Notes: generated from the letters alone by a model not told the origin. A stretch of DNA of 64,000 nt from Pseudomonas nunensis (GCF_024296925.1 NZ_CP101125.1:4714501-4778500), one strand, 5' to 3'; positions 46,131-55,841 are shown, counted from the first letter of the stretch. Program-made: numbers and translations.

Positions 46131-46917
46131 TCGGCGTGGCCGAGCCCTGTTCGCGAGAAAACTTTACTGCGGTGTCCAGATCCTTGAGCAGCGTGCGCAC
46201 GTGCCATTTCACTGGTTCGAAACGGCTCTCGGCCATTTGCGGGGCAAGAATCTGCAACGGTTTGGAGTCAGCGAAACCGCCGGCCAGCGCTTCGGCGATC
46301 AGGCTCGCATCGACGCCTGAACGTTCGGCCAACGCCACCACTTCAGCAATGACCAGGGCATTGCAGGCGACGATCATCTGATTGCAGGCCTTGGTCACCT
46401 GGCCAGCGCCAACGGCGCCCATATGAGTGACCCGCTGCCCCAGACACAGCAACACCGGCCGCACACGTTCAAGGTCTGCCGCTTCGCCACCGACCATGAT
46501 CGCCAGGCTGCCCGCCTCGGCACCGACCACCCCGCCCGACACCGGCGCATCCAGCCAGGTCATGCCGGATTGGCTGGCCAGTGCGGCGGCCATTTCCCGC
46601 GTGGCGGTAGGCTCCAGGCTGGAAAAATCCACCAGCAACTGGCCACTTTTCCCACCCTCGGCGACACCTGCCGGACCAAACACCACCTCGCGCACCACCG
46701 CCGTGTCCGCCAGACACAGCATCACCACGTCCGCGTGCTGGCATAGTTCGGCGGGCGTCGCGACCTGCCGCGCGCCCGCCTCTACCAAGGGCGCGCACTT
46801 GGCCGCATTACGGTTCCACACCGTCAGCGGATAACCCGCAGCCAACAGGCGCTGGCACATCGGCAGGCCCATCAAACCAATTCCGGCGAATCCGAGGGAA
46901 GGTAAAGCGGCCATCAT
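46021..46917 (-). CDS. beta-hydroxyacid dehydrogenase (3-hydroxyisobutyrate DH family)
   Basis: This 298-residue NAD(P)-dependent oxidoreductase opens with the Rossmann motif LGFAGIGLMGLPMCQRLLAAGY and has the substrate motif WLDAPVSGGVVGAEAGSLAIMVGG. The catalytic lysine is in GAGQVTKACNQMIVACN. The family includes tartronate semialdehyde reductase and 3-hydroxyisobutyrate dehydrogenase, and the sequence does not decide. AGGAGG precedes the two adjacent ATG codons. Its 3' end overlaps the MHYT gene by 110 bases in convergent orientation. Confidence 0.88.
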   Translation of the reverse strand: MMAALPSLGFAGIGLMGLPMCQRLLAAGYPLTVWNRNAAKCAPLVEAGARQVATPAELCQHADVVMLCLADTAVVREVVFGPAGVAEGGKSGQLLVDFSSLEPTATREMAAALASQSGMTWLDAPVSGGVVGAEAGSLAIMVGGEAADLERVRPVLLCLGQRVTHMGAVGAGQVTKACNQMIVACNALVIAEVVALAERSGVDASLIAEALAGGFADSKPLQILAPQMAESRFEPVKWHVRTLLKDLDTAVKFSREQGSATPISGLAAQLMRLHGGQGFLEKDPSTLVRLYREPDSTD

Positions 46918-47111
46918 TTTGCCTCCTTTTGATTAAAGATCGCCGAATACTGGCCGATCCATCATAAATCAGGAAGGGACTCCCCTGAGCGACGAACGGG
47001 CAAGCCCAATCGCTCGGGATATCTACGCGCGCAAAAAGACGCGAGAACCCATTCCGTGAAGTTCGATGACAGCTTGTCAATGAACCAACCCGTCCAGGCA
47101 CATGGCGCACC

Positions 47112-49307
47112 ATGACTTCTAAAAATAATCCAGCCACTGCGGTATCCGATTTGACGTTGAGCCCGGCGGCCAACAGCCCTTCAGCGTCGAAGCCATTGAT
47201 CCCGTCGCGCCCGCTGGCGACTCAGCAGTACCTGTATTTCACCGAAACCAATACCGACCGCATCCTCGACAACCTCGACGGCCTGCGCGACATGGTGTTC
47301 CCACGCCCACCGCATCTGGAAGGCGACAGCGAACAGCACAACGAGCAAGAATTCCCCTCGGTGTGCCTGATCGGTCTGGGCCGTTGCGGTTCGAACATCG
47401 CGCTGGATGTCGCCGAACTGGTGTACAACGCGCGCAAGTTCTACCTCAACGAATTCAACAACGAAGATCGCCTGTCGCCGGACAAACGCTACGCCGAAAA
47501 AGGCTACAGCCCGGCGCAGTGGATTCGTAACAACCTGCGCCTGGGGTCGAACAAGGCCACCAAACCGGTGTTCCTGGTCGAGCCGCTGGTGATGCTCGGC
47601 GACCTGGACAAAGACATCGCCGGTCGCATCCGTTTCTCGCGCAAAGGCGAAAAAAGCGGCTTCCTGCGCGACTACAGCAAAATGAAAATCATGGACTTGT
47701 CGGAAGTCCACGCCGGTGGCGCCGGTAACGCACCGATCCTCGGTCAGTACCTGGCCAAGATCATCCTGAACAAGGACACCCAGCGTTTCTCCAGCCCGGA
47801 CTGGAAGATGATTCACTCGTACCTGATCGACAGTTGCGGGATCAAAGCCAACCAGTCGCGCCTGTATTTCTCGATTTTCAGCGCCGGCGGCGGCACCGGT
47901 TCGGGCATGGCCTCGGAATTCGGCCTGGCCCAGCAGCACTCGTACATGAACAAGACGTTCGACACCAAGCCGATGGACGAGCACGACAGCAAAAGCGGCC
48001 ACGCGTTTGTCTTCGAGCCGATCTTCACCAGCGGCATTTGCGTGCTGCCGAACATTTCCGACCACCGCAGCGAAATGTCCGAGGCGCTGCACATCAACGC
48101 CGGTCGCCTGCTGTGCAAATACCTGTCGGAGGAATGGGACTTTTCGTACAACTTCGACAATGAAGACAGCAGCGAAGCCAGCGTCATGGGGCGTATCCGC
48201 CCATGGAACGCGATGATGCTGATCTCCAACGACATCATGCGTTACGCCGAAGAAAGCGATGACGGCAACATCCAGAACATTGATGTCAATGCGATGGAAA
48301 AGCACGCCAACCAATACATCTCGCAGCAGATCTTCAACATTCTGACGGCGCAGGCGGTGACGACTGACTACGACCAGAACTATTTCCGACGCGCCGGCAT
48401 CGACATCGGCGAAACCATTCGCCTGGATGCCAACGACCTGTTCATGAGTCTGGCCGGCCCGGTGGCGATTGCCTACGCCGAGTCCGTGGTGCCGGAAACC
48501 CCGGCGCCGAGCAGCGACAAGTTCAAGGTGTTCGATAAAGAGCCGCAACGCCTGAACATCGATGACCTGTTCTTCCGCTCCATCGACTTGCCGCACTTCA
48601 ACAAAGTCACCCAGGCGATCGAAGGCATCAGCTTGTTGCCGATCGAGTCCAAGCGCTATCGCGCATCTTTGGAGCAATACAAGAATTCCGGCTACGACGC
48701 GGCCGCGTTGCACGACCTGCACTTCTTCAAGAACTGTTCGTCGGTGGTGTCGATCGTGTCGTTGCCGAAAGACTACAAGCTGTCCTACATGGACCTGAAC
48801 CGGTTGAAGACTCACCTCAACAGCCTGTTCCCAAACACCACGCTCAAGCGTTACGCACTGGTGATCGGCGCCTCGGCCAACCTGTCGCTGACCACGCTGA
48901 TCGCCAAGAGCCCGTGCCTGTCGGACGACTTCCTGACGCTGATCGTGGCCTTCATCAAGCGCTGCTTCGCGAAGAATCCGTACCGCTTCGACGAAACCCT
49001 GGACAACTCGATCCTCGACTTCATCATCCATGAAGACTTCGACGAAGACCTGATCGACGACTTGCTCAACGAATTCGAAAACCCGGCGAAGATCCTCGAC
49101 ACCAACTGGTACGCGATCAAACCGATGTACGAGAAGAAGTACCGCGAGCTGATCAACGACAAGGACAAGTTTGTGTCGATCAACGACATTCGTTTGTCAC
49201 GGGATTGCGTGAAGAAAGCGATCAAGTACCTGCGCGAGATTTATCGTCACCGGATTGGCAAGACCAAGGTTATTTCGTTGAATAACCATACTGGCAAGAC
49301 TTTCTAA
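47112..49307 (+). CDS. tubulin/FtsZ-superfamily-like GTPase protein, unknown role
   Basis: This 731-residue protein is not a division FtsZ but carries FtsZ/tubulin-type motifs in order. They are a Rossmann first loop VCLIGLGRCGSNIA (87-95), a second glycine loop HAGGAGNAPILG (201-206), and the signature SIFSAGGGTGSGMASEFG (G259-G265, matching GGGTG[ST]G). Then come the WNAMMLISND strand (365-374) and a possible T7-like segment RLDANDLFMSL (about 425). FtsZ uses these to bind GTP and self-activate. A disordered Ser/Pro-rich N-terminus (1-40) and a long C-terminal part (430-731) with no known domain flank the fold. It stands alone with no operon partner. The start ATG lacks a clear ribosome site and overlaps a mini-ORF. 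Confidence 0.8.
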   Translation: MTSKNNPATAVSDLTLSPAANSPSASKPLIPSRPLATQQYLYFTETNTDRILDNLDGLRDMVFPRPPHLEGDSEQHNEQEFPSVCLIGLGRCGSNIALDVAELVYNARKFYLNEFNNEDRLSPDKRYAEKGYSPAQWIRNNLRLGSNKATKPVFLVEPLVMLGDLDKDIAGRIRFSRKGEKSGFLRDYSKMKIMDLSEVHAGGAGNAPILGQYLAKIILNKDTQRFSSPDWKMIHSYLIDSCGIKANQSRLYFSIFSAGGGTGSGMASEFGLAQQHSYMNKTFDTKPMDEHDSKSGHAFVFEPIFTSGICVLPNISDHRSEMSEALHINAGRLLCKYLSEEWDFSYNFDNEDSSEASVMGRIRPWNAMMLISNDIMRYAEESDDGNIQNIDVNAMEKHANQYISQQIFNILTAQAVTTDYDQNYFRRAGIDIGETIRLDANDLFMSLAGPVAIAYAESVVPETPAPSSDKFKVFDKEPQRLNIDDLFFRSIDLPHFNKVTQAIEGISLLPIESKRYRASLEQYKNSGYDAAALHDLHFFKNCSSVVSIVSLPKDYKLSYMDLNRLKTHLNSLFPNTTLKRYALVIGASANLSLTTLIAKSPCLSDDFLTLIVAFIKRCFAKNPYRFDETLDNSILDFIIHEDFDEDLIDDLLNEFENPAKILDTNWYAIKPMYEKKYRELINDKDKFVSINDIRLSRDCVKKAIKYLREIYRHRIGKTKVISLNNHTGKTF

Positions 49308-49616
49308 TACCGCGGTGCCGCCATTCGCGAGCAAGCCCGCTCCCACATTCGACCGCACTCCTTCAGGGAGAACGCGGTCACCTGTGGGAGCGGGCTTGCT
49401 CGCGAAAGGGGCCTGACATTCACCGCACCCATCACTTTTTACTCACACTCAGAAACAATTAATCAGCCCGCAGGCTGCTCACAAAACTGTTCCCGTTACG
49501 TGCACGTCACCCTCTTCAAGACCCTTCTGTGGCCTTTCTCTACGGCAACATGCCATCACGCTACTCGGCTACACACTTTTAGCCGATCAAGCTGCGCACC
49601 ATTTTAGTGCCACTCG
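49308..49616. other. 309-base gap with REP, between the tubulin-like gene and DUF2288
   Basis: It contains a REP doublet (49324-49407) and about 200 bases with no gene, repeat or clear promoter. Confidence 0.7.
49324..49407. repeat. REP doublet (class A), reversed order
   Basis: Arms TTCGCGAGCAAGCCCGCTCC and GGAGCGGGCTTGCTCGCGAA occur in the order opposite to most doublets here, with the TGTGGG ends facing inward. Confidence 0.88.
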
Positions 49617-49922
49617 TCAGCTCGTCGCCCTTTCCTGGATCAGAATCCACGGCGAAACCACCACCGCCCACAACTGCGGATCACGCTCGAAAAGATCCAG
49701 CGCCCGCGTTTCAGAGAGCTTGGCGAGGGTGTCGGCGGCCAGCCAGGCAGCCACTTTCTCGCCTTCGTCCGTGGCCACGGCTTCGGCGGCGGCGATCAAA
49801 TCCAGGCTTGGGTCGACCCACAATAGGGCACCCTTGGCGAAGAACGGTTCCAGTTCCTTCCAGGTAATAGATGCGGTCTCACCAAGCAGCTTGGCATAGA
49901 GGGTGCTAGGTTCTTGAGTCAT
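49617..49922 (-). CDS. DUF2288 family protein
   Basis: This 101-residue protein belongs to the DUF2288 family (LYAKLLGETASITWKELEPFFAKGALLWVD). The function is unknown. It is transcribed away from braC, and the 350-base divergent region carries the braC control palindrome. As I recall, the same neighbour occurs upstream of braC in other pseudomonads. Confidence 0.85.
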   Translation of the reverse strand: MTQEPSTLYAKLLGETASITWKELEPFFAKGALLWVDPSLDLIAAAEAVATDEGEKVAAWLAADTLAKLSETRALDLFERDPQLWAVVVSPWILIQERATS

Positions 49923-50272
49923 GGGTCCTGTCCGGAAAAGAAATCGACGTGAATGATAACGTCGGTGGTCTGGCAGAAAAACCCGGATGCAATTGAGTCA
50001 CCGATCGAAAAGCGCAGGAAAGCCAAGGAATGCTGCTGAATCAAGCGATTAGCCAGCTAACAACCCGCCGCAATTCTGTATTTTTCTTTCAAAAAAGCGA
50101 CACCCTTTGGTTTTGCCCCTCGGCGCCAGCTTCCCAGGCTGACAATCGGCGCTCTACACTGTACCGGTACAGTTGCCGGGGGCATTTTCCGGAGGATATC
50201 CAAGATATCTGACCCGGTTCTGCTGCTACGGCGCCAGGACTATAAAAACTACAACAGTAAGAGTGGAGCACT
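49923..50272. other. 350-base regulatory gap before braC
   Basis: It holds a perfect 16-base palindrome (50158-50173) and the pair of GATATC units at 50195 and 50204. The braC ribosome site is AGTGGAG about five bases before the ATG. A reading frame at 50030-50212 shows no coding features. Confidence 0.7.
50158..50173. promoter_or_regulatory. perfect palindrome upstream of braC
   Basis: ACTGTACCGGTACAGT is a perfect 16-base palindrome about 100 bases before the braC start. It is a likely operator for a dimeric regulator (unknown). Confidence 0.6.
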
Positions 50273-51400
50273 ATGACTAAGGCTACTAAGCAGATTTCCA
50301 AACTGTTTGCCGCTATGGTTCTGGCCGGGGTTGCCAGCCATTCGTTCGCAGCTGACACCATCAAGATCGGCATCGCCGGCCCTAAGACCGGTCCTGTAGC
50401 CCAATACGGCGACATGCAGTTCAGTGGCGCCAAAATGGCCATCGAACAAATCAACGCCAAGGGCGGCGTCGACGGCAAGAAACTCGAAGCCGTTGAATAC
50501 GACGATGCCTGCGATCCGAAACAAGCGGTTGCTGTAGCGAACAAAGTCGTCAACGACGGCGTCAAGTTCGTGGTCGGTCACCTGTGCTCCAGCTCCACCC
50601 AACCCGCTTCGGACATCTACGAAGACGAAGGCGTGATCATGATCACCCCGGCTGCCACCAGCCCGGACATCACCGCCCGTGGTTACAAAATGATCTTCCG
50701 TACTATCGGTCTCGACAGCGCCCAGGGCCCTGCCGCCGGTAACTACATTGCCGATCACGTCAAACCGAAAATCGTTGCTGTGCTGCACGACAAACAGCAA
50801 TACGGTGAAGGCATCGCCACCGCCGTCAAGAAAACCCTCGAAGGCAAAAACGTAAAAGTTGCCGTATTCGAAGGTATCAACGCTGGCGACAAAGACTTCT
50901 CCTCGATGATCTCCAAGCTCAAGCAAGCCAACGTCGACTTCGTCTACTACGGCGGCTACCACCCGGAGCTGGGCCTGATCCTGCGTCAAGCACAGGAAAA
51001 AGGCCTGAAAGCCAAGTTCATGGGTCCGGAAGGCGTGGGTAACGACTCCATTTCGCAGATCGCCAAAGACGCTTCCGAAGGCCTGCTGGTGACCCTGCCG
51101 AAATCCTTCGACCAGGATCCGGCCAACATCGCCCTGGCTGATGCGTTCAAAGCCAAGAAAGAAGACCCGAGCGGTCCGTTCGTGTTCCCGGCCTACTCGG
51201 CTGTTGAAGTCATCGCCGGTGGTATCACTGCCGCCAAGAGCGAAGACACTGCCAAAGTGGCTGCTGCTATCCACGCTGGCACCTTCAAGACCCCGACTGG
51301 CGACCTGAGCTTCGACGCCAAGGGCGACTTGAAAGACTTCAAATTCGTGGTTTACGAGTGGCACTTCGGCAAACCTAAAACTGAAGTTTCGCCTCAGTAA
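50273..51400 (+). CDS. braC: branched-chain amino acid binding protein BraC
   Basis: This 375-residue periplasmic binding protein of the LivJ/BraC type has a signal peptide (residues 1-26, ending ASHSFA). The mature protein begins ADTIKIGIAGPKTGPVAQYG. The disulfide pair (C in DDACDPKQA and C in GHLCSSST) and the substrate contacts SSST, with ATSPD, are as in LivJ/BraC. It delivers Leu, Ile, Val, Ala and Thr to BraDEFG. A terminator-like hairpin between braC and braD probably gives more BraC than membrane subunits. Confidence 0.95.
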   Translation: MTKATKQISKLFAAMVLAGVASHSFAADTIKIGIAGPKTGPVAQYGDMQFSGAKMAIEQINAKGGVDGKKLEAVEYDDACDPKQAVAVANKVVNDGVKFVVGHLCSSSTQPASDIYEDEGVIMITPAATSPDITARGYKMIFRTIGLDSAQGPAAGNYIADHVKPKIVAVLHDKQQYGEGIATAVKKTLEGKNVKVAVFEGINAGDKDFSSMISKLKQANVDFVYYGGYHPELGLILRQAQEKGLKAKFMGPEGVGNDSISQIAKDASEGLLVTLPKSFDQDPANIALADAFKAKKEDPSGPFVFPAYSAVEVIAGGITAAKSEDTAKVAAAIHAGTFKTPTGDLSFDAKGDLKDFKFVVYEWHFGKPKTEVSPQ

Positions 51401-51424
51401 GGCGTTGCCTGACTGACTGCCAAT

Positions 51425-51455
51425 AAAGCCCACGGCGTGCCGTGGGCTTTGTTTT
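51425..51455 (+). terminator. attenuating terminator between braC and braD
   Basis: AAAGCCCACGGC and GCCGTGGGCTTT form a 12-base stem followed by GTTTT. Partial read-through would explain the higher need for BraC. Confidence 0.88.
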
Positions 51456-51632
51456 ACGAACGTATTGGGCCGCGCTGGCGTGATCCGCCAGTCTCCCCAC
51501 CTGAAAATCTCAAAACCGTCATCAGCGGTTCGCTGGCAAACCTCGAATTCGAAGTGGATGCAGATCCACGGGGCTCGAGCGGGAAAATGACTCCACCAGT
51601 GAAATGCGTATCAGGTTTTTAGGAGCGCTGTA

Positions 51633-52556
51633 ATGCCTGACATCTATCACTTCTTCCAGCAGCTGGTTAACGGCCTGACCGTTGGCAGCACGTATGCCTT
51701 GATCGCCATCGGCTATACGATGGTTTACGGCATCATTGGAATGATCAACTTCGCCCACGGCGAGGTGTACATGATCGGTTCCTACGTGGCGTTCATCGCC
51801 ATCGCAGGTCTGGCCATGATGGGACTCGACAGTGTCCCGCTCTTGATGACCGCCGGTTTTATCGCGAGCATCGTCGTCTGCAGTGCCTACGGCTACAGCA
51901 TCGAACGGATTGCCTATCGCCCCTTGCGCGGCAGCAACCGTCTGATCCCGCTGATTTCCGCCATCGGCATGTCGATTTTCCTGCAGAACACCGTTCTGCT
52001 GGCGCAAGACTCCAAGGACAAATCCATCCCCAACCTGATCCCCGGTAATCTCTCATTCGGGCCAGGTGGCGCACATGAAGTGCTGATTTCCTACATGCAA
52101 ATCGTGGTGTTCGTGGTGACCCTGGTCGCCATGCTCGGCCTGACACTGTTCATCTCCCGCTCTCGCCTGGGTCGCGCCTGCCGCGCCTGCGCCGAAGACA
52201 TCAAGATGGCCAACCTGCTGGGTATCAACACCAACAACATCATCGCCCTGACCTTCGTCATCGGTGCTGCGCTGGCGGCCATCGCGGCCGTGCTGCTGAG
52301 CATGCAATACGGCGTGATCAACCCGAACGCCGGTTTCCTCGTCGGCCTCAAGGCCTTCACCGCCGCAGTACTGGGCGGTATCGGCAGCATCCCCGGCGCC
52401 ATGCTCGGCGGGTTGGTGCTTGGGGTGGCGGAAGCCTTTGGTGCCGACATTTTCGGCGACCAATACAAGGACGTCGTGGCTTTCGGCTTGTTGGTTCTGG
52501 TGCTGTTGTTCCGGCCGACCGGCATTCTGGGCCGTCCGGAGGTTGAGAAGGTATGA
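51633..52556 (+). CDS. braD: high-affinity branched-chain amino acid permease BraD
   Basis: This 307-residue LivH-type inner-membrane permease starts [41 protein letters not shown], the LivH hallmark. It ends with [23 protein letters not shown], the coupling-helix region that contacts the ATPases. A good SD (AGGAG) lies just upstream. It forms the transmembrane dimer with BraE. Confidence 0.95.
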   Translation: MPDIYHFFQQLVNGLTVGSTYALIAIGYTMVYGIIGMINFAHGEVYMIGSYVAFIAIAGLAMMGLDSVPLLMTAGFIASIVVCSAYGYSIERIAYRPLRGSNRLIPLISAIGMSIFLQNTVLLAQDSKDKSIPNLIPGNLSFGPGGAHEVLISYMQIVVFVVTLVAMLGLTLFISRSRLGRACRACAEDIKMANLLGINTNNIIALTFVIGAALAAIAAVLLSMQYGVINPNAGFLVGLKAFTAAVLGGIGSIPGAMLGGLVLGVAEAFGADIFGDQYKDVVAFGLLVLVLLFRPTGILGRPEVEKV

Positions 52557-53809
52557 CTAAGAATCTTAAGCAAGCGCTTTTCAGCGCGCTCCTGGTCTGG
52601 GCGGTTGCGTATCCGGTACTCGGCCTGAAACTGACCATCGTCGGCATCAACCTGGAAGTTCACGGCACCAGCAACATGACCCTGGCGATCATTGCGATCT
52701 GCTCGGTCCTCATGTTCCTGCGCGTCATGTTCAACGATCCGATCAGCAAGGCCTGGAAATCCTCGCCGAACATGCCGTTGATTCCGGCCAAGGCGAGCAA
52801 TTTCCTGACCCTGCCGACCACCCAGCGCTGGATCATCATCGCGTTGATCATCGGCGCATTGGTGTGGCCGTTCTTCGGCTCACGCGGCGCGGTGGACATC
52901 GCGACCCTGATCCTGATCTACGTGATGCTGGGCCTGGGCCTGAACATCGTGGTCGGTCTGGCGGGCCTGCTCGACTTGGGTTATGTCGGTTTCTATGCCG
53001 TCGGCGCCTACAGCTATGCGCTGTTGTCGCATTATCTGGGCTGGAGTTTCTGGGTCTGCCTGCCGATTGCCGGCCTGATGTCCGCCACGTTCGGCTTCCT
53101 GCTCGGCTTCCCGGTCCTGCGCTTGCGCGGCGACTACCTGGCGATCGTGACCCTGGGCTTCGGTGAAATCATCCGTCTGTTCCTGCGTAACCTGACCGAC
53201 ATCACCGGCGGCCCGAACGGCATCAGCAACATCGAAAAGCCGACGTTCTTCGGCCTGACTTTCGAGCGTAAAGCCGCTGAAGGGATGCAGACGTTCCACG
53301 AGTACTTCGGCCTGGAATACAACTCGATCAACAAGGTGATTTTCCTGTACCTGGTTGCCCTGTTGCTGGCCCTCGGTGCGCTGTTCGTCATCAACCGCTT
53401 GCTGCGCATGCCGATCGGTCGTGCCTGGGAAGCGCTGCGTGAAGACGAAATTGCCTGCCGTGCGCTGGGTCTCAATCCGACCGTGATCAAGCTGTCGGCC
53501 TTCACCCTGGGCGCGAGCTTCGCGGGTTTTGCCGGTAGCTTCTTCGCCGCCCGCCAAGGCCTGGTGACACCGGAATCCTTCACCTTCATCGAGTCGGCGA
53601 TCATTCTCGCCATCGTGGTATTGGGTGGCATGGGCTCGCAACTGGGCGTGATCCTCGCGGCCGTGGTGATGATCCTGTTGCCGGAAATGATGCGCGAGTT
53701 CAGTGAATACCGCATGTTGATGTTTGGCGCCTTGATGGTGCTGATGATGATCTGGCGCCCTCAGGGTCTGCTGCCCATGCAACGTCCTCACATGGAGCTG
53801 CGCAAATGA
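52553..53809 (+). CDS. braE: high-affinity branched-chain amino acid permease BraE
   Basis: This 418-residue LivM-type permease has the family stretch [36 protein letters not shown] and the coupling region [26 protein letters not shown]. It ends with [24 protein letters not shown]. Like other LivM proteins, it carries extra N-terminal helices (residues 1-100). It overlaps braD and braF by four bases each. Confidence 0.95.
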   Translation: MTKNLKQALFSALLVWAVAYPVLGLKLTIVGINLEVHGTSNMTLAIIAICSVLMFLRVMFNDPISKAWKSSPNMPLIPAKASNFLTLPTTQRWIIIALIIGALVWPFFGSRGAVDIATLILIYVMLGLGLNIVVGLAGLLDLGYVGFYAVGAYSYALLSHYLGWSFWVCLPIAGLMSATFGFLLGFPVLRLRGDYLAIVTLGFGEIIRLFLRNLTDITGGPNGISNIEKPTFFGLTFERKAAEGMQTFHEYFGLEYNSINKVIFLYLVALLLALGALFVINRLLRMPIGRAWEALREDEIACRALGLNPTVIKLSAFTLGASFAGFAGSFFAARQGLVTPESFTFIESAIILAIVVLGGMGSQLGVILAAVVMILLPEMMREFSEYRMLMFGALMVLMMIWRPQGLLPMQRPHMELRK

Positions 53810-54573
53810 GCCGCGAGATCCTTAAAGTCGAAAATCTGAGCATGCGCTTCGGCGGCTTGCTGGCGGTCAACGGCGTGGCCCTGACCGTGCACGAAAAACA
53901 GGTTGTGGCGCTGATCGGCCCTAACGGCGCCGGCAAGACCACGGTGTTCAACTGCCTGACCGGTTTCTACAAGCCGAGCGGCGGCAGCATCCTGCTCGAT
54001 GGCCAGGCGATTGAAGGCCTGCCGGGCCACGAGATCGCCCGCAAAGGCGTGGTGCGCACTTTCCAGAACGTGCGGCTGTTCAAGGACATGACCGCGGTCG
54101 AGAACCTCTTGATCGCCCAGCACCGTCACTTGAACACCAACTTCCTGGCCGGCCTGTTCAAGACCCCGTCGTTTCGCAAAAGCGAGCGCGAAGCCATGGA
54201 ATTCGCCGAGTACTGGCTGGACAAGGTCAACCTCACGGCCTTCGCCAACCGTCCGGCGGGCACCTTGGCCTACGGTCAGCAACGTCGCCTGGAAATCGCT
54301 CGCTGCATGATGACCCGCCCGCGGATCCTCATGCTCGACGAACCGGCCGCCGGCCTGAACCCGAAGGAAACCGAAGACCTCAAGGCGCTGATCAGCGTGC
54401 TCCGCGAAGAGCACAACGTGACCGTGCTGCTGATCGAACACGACATGAAACTGGTCATGAGCATTTCCGACCACATCGTCGTGATCAACCAGGGCACGCC
54501 CCTGGCGGACGGCACGCCGGAACAGATCCGCGACAATCCTGAAGTGATCAAAGCCTACCTGGGGGAAGCGTAA
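53806..54573 (+). CDS. braF: branched-chain amino acid ABC ATPase BraF
   Basis: This 255-residue LivG-type ATPase has Walker [10 protein letters not shown], signature [13 protein letters not shown], Walker [13 protein letters not shown] and the switch His in LIEHDMK. The length and order match LivG. It ends directly at the braG start. Confidence 0.96.
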   Translation: MSREILKVENLSMRFGGLLAVNGVALTVHEKQVVALIGPNGAGKTTVFNCLTGFYKPSGGSILLDGQAIEGLPGHEIARKGVVRTFQNVRLFKDMTAVENLLIAQHRHLNTNFLAGLFKTPSFRKSEREAMEFAEYWLDKVNLTAFANRPAGTLAYGQQRRLEIARCMMTRPRILMLDEPAAGLNPKETEDLKALISVLREEHNVTVLLIEHDMKLVMSISDHIVVINQGTPLADGTPEQIRDNPEVIKAYLGEA

Positions 54574-55275
54574 ATGCTGCAATTCGAAAACGTTTCCACC
54601 TTCTACGGCAAGATCCAGGCCCTGCACAGCGTCAACGTGGAAATCCGCCAGGGCGAAATCGTCACCCTGATCGGTGCCAACGGCGCGGGCAAATCCACCC
54701 TGCTGATGACGCTGTGCGGTTCGCCGCAAGCCCACAGCGGCAGCATCAAGTACATGGGTGAAGAACTCGTGGGGCAATCCTCGGCGCAGATCATGCGCAA
54801 GAGCATCGCCGTGGTGCCGGAAGGTCGTCGGGTGTTTGCCCGTCTGACCGTGGAAGAAAACCTCGCCATGGGCGGCTTCTTCACCGACAAGGGCGACTAT
54901 CAGGAACAGATGGACAAGGTTCTCGGACTTTTCCCACGCCTGAAAGAGCGTTTTGCCCAACGCGGCGGCACCATGTCCGGCGGCGAACAGCAAATGCTCG
55001 CCATCGGCCGTGCGCTGATGAGCAAGCCCAAGTTGTTGCTGCTCGACGAGCCTTCACTGGGTCTGGCACCGATCATCATCCAGCAGATCTTCGACATCAT
55101 CGAACAGCTGCGCAAGGACGGTGTGACGGTGTTCCTGGTGGAACAGAACGCCAACCAGGCGCTGAAAATTGCTGACCGCGCGTACGTTCTGGAGAACGGC
55201 CGCGTGGTGATGCAAGGCACCGGCGAAGCGCTGCTGACTGATCCGAAAGTGCGTGAAGCCTACCTCGGTGGTTGA
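54574..55275 (+). CDS. braG: branched-chain amino acid ABC ATPase BraG
   Basis: This 233-residue LivF-type ATPase has Walker A GANGAGKST, signature MSGGEQQMLAIGRALM and Walker B LLLLDEPSLGLAP, followed by FLVEQNANQAL. It is the last gene of braCDEFG. Its start abuts the braF stop, and a strong terminator follows. Confidence 0.96.
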   Translation: MLQFENVSTFYGKIQALHSVNVEIRQGEIVTLIGANGAGKSTLLMTLCGSPQAHSGSIKYMGEELVGQSSAQIMRKSIAVVPEGRRVFARLTVEENLAMGGFFTDKGDYQEQMDKVLGLFPRLKERFAQRGGTMSGGEQQMLAIGRALMSKPKLLLLDEPSLGLAPIIIQQIFDIIEQLRKDGVTVFLVEQNANQALKIADRAYVLENGRVVMQGTGEALLTDPKVREAYLGG

Positions 55276-55290
55276 GGTTTTGCGGTGAAC

Positions 55291-55317
55291 AAAAAACGGC
55301 CTTCGGGCCGTTTTTTT
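55291..55317. terminator. bidirectional terminator between braG and the ACP gene
   Basis: AAAAAACGGCC and GGCCGTTTTTTT form a stem around the TTCG loop. It has T-runs on both strands and serves both convergent genes. Confidence 0.92.
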
Positions 55318-55338
55318 GTGCGCCGAAAACTGCATGGA

Positions 55339-55578
55339 TTAATGTGAAACACGCTGTTTCAGAAAGTCTATTCCCTCTTGTACAGTTCTGATCATTTCGG
55401 TTTCTCCGTCGAGGATTTTTATATCAAACGAGTCCTCGAGATCCATGACTAGTTCAACGCCATCCAGGGAGTTAGCGCCCAGGTCTTCAACAAAATTGGC
55501 TTCGTTCGTTACAGCTGCCTCGGGCACGCCCAGTTGTTGAGCAACCATTTGTTTAAACCGTTCTTCAATGTCGTCCAT
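55339..55578 (-). CDS. orphan acyl carrier protein
   Basis: This 79-residue acyl carrier protein has its phosphopantetheine serine at S37 in [19 protein letters not shown]. Asn replaces the usual Asp before it (DSL becomes NSL), and the acidic helix II typical of type II ACPs follows. There is no fatty acid or polyketide gene beside it. Its codons are more AT-rich than those of its neighbours. GGAG lies seven bases before the ATG. It is either a second ACP for a specialised synthase elsewhere or an acquired gene. Confidence 0.85.
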   Translation of the reverse strand: MDDIEERFKQMVAQQLGVPEAAVTNEANFVEDLGANSLDGVELVMDLEDSFDIKILDGETEMIRTVQEGIDFLKQRVSH

Positions 55579-55730
55579 TTTCTTGCTCCCGGATCGCAGT
55601 TATCCATCTCTGAATTTATTTAATGAGCGGGTGGTTTTCTACTGTCAGAAATAACAGGTCCCGATAACTAATCACGATCAGCCGTGGCTGTTTATGCCGA
55701 ACACTTCCATCGAAATTGTTCGCCATCTCT

Positions 55731-55820
55731 TGTGGGAGCGGGCTTGCTCGCGAATGCAATTTCACATTCAACAGAAATGTTGACTGGTCCACCGCTTTCG
55801 CGAGCAAGCCCGCTCCCACA
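55731..55820. repeat. REP doublet (class A)
   Basis: Arms TGTGGGAGCGGGCTTGCTCG and CGAGCAAGCCCGCTCCCACA lie upstream of the ACP gene and behind the LysR gene. Confidence 0.9.
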
Positions 55821-55841
55821 GAATCTGTGCAAGACCGGACA

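Noticed and set aside
47181..49031. 616-codon minus-strand frame inside the tubulin-like gene
   Set aside because: It is antisense to the conserved GGGTGSG region with no own start signals. The plus strand carries the family motifs.
50030..50212. 60-codon frame before braC
   Set aside because: It runs through the palindrome and has no start signals or coding pattern.
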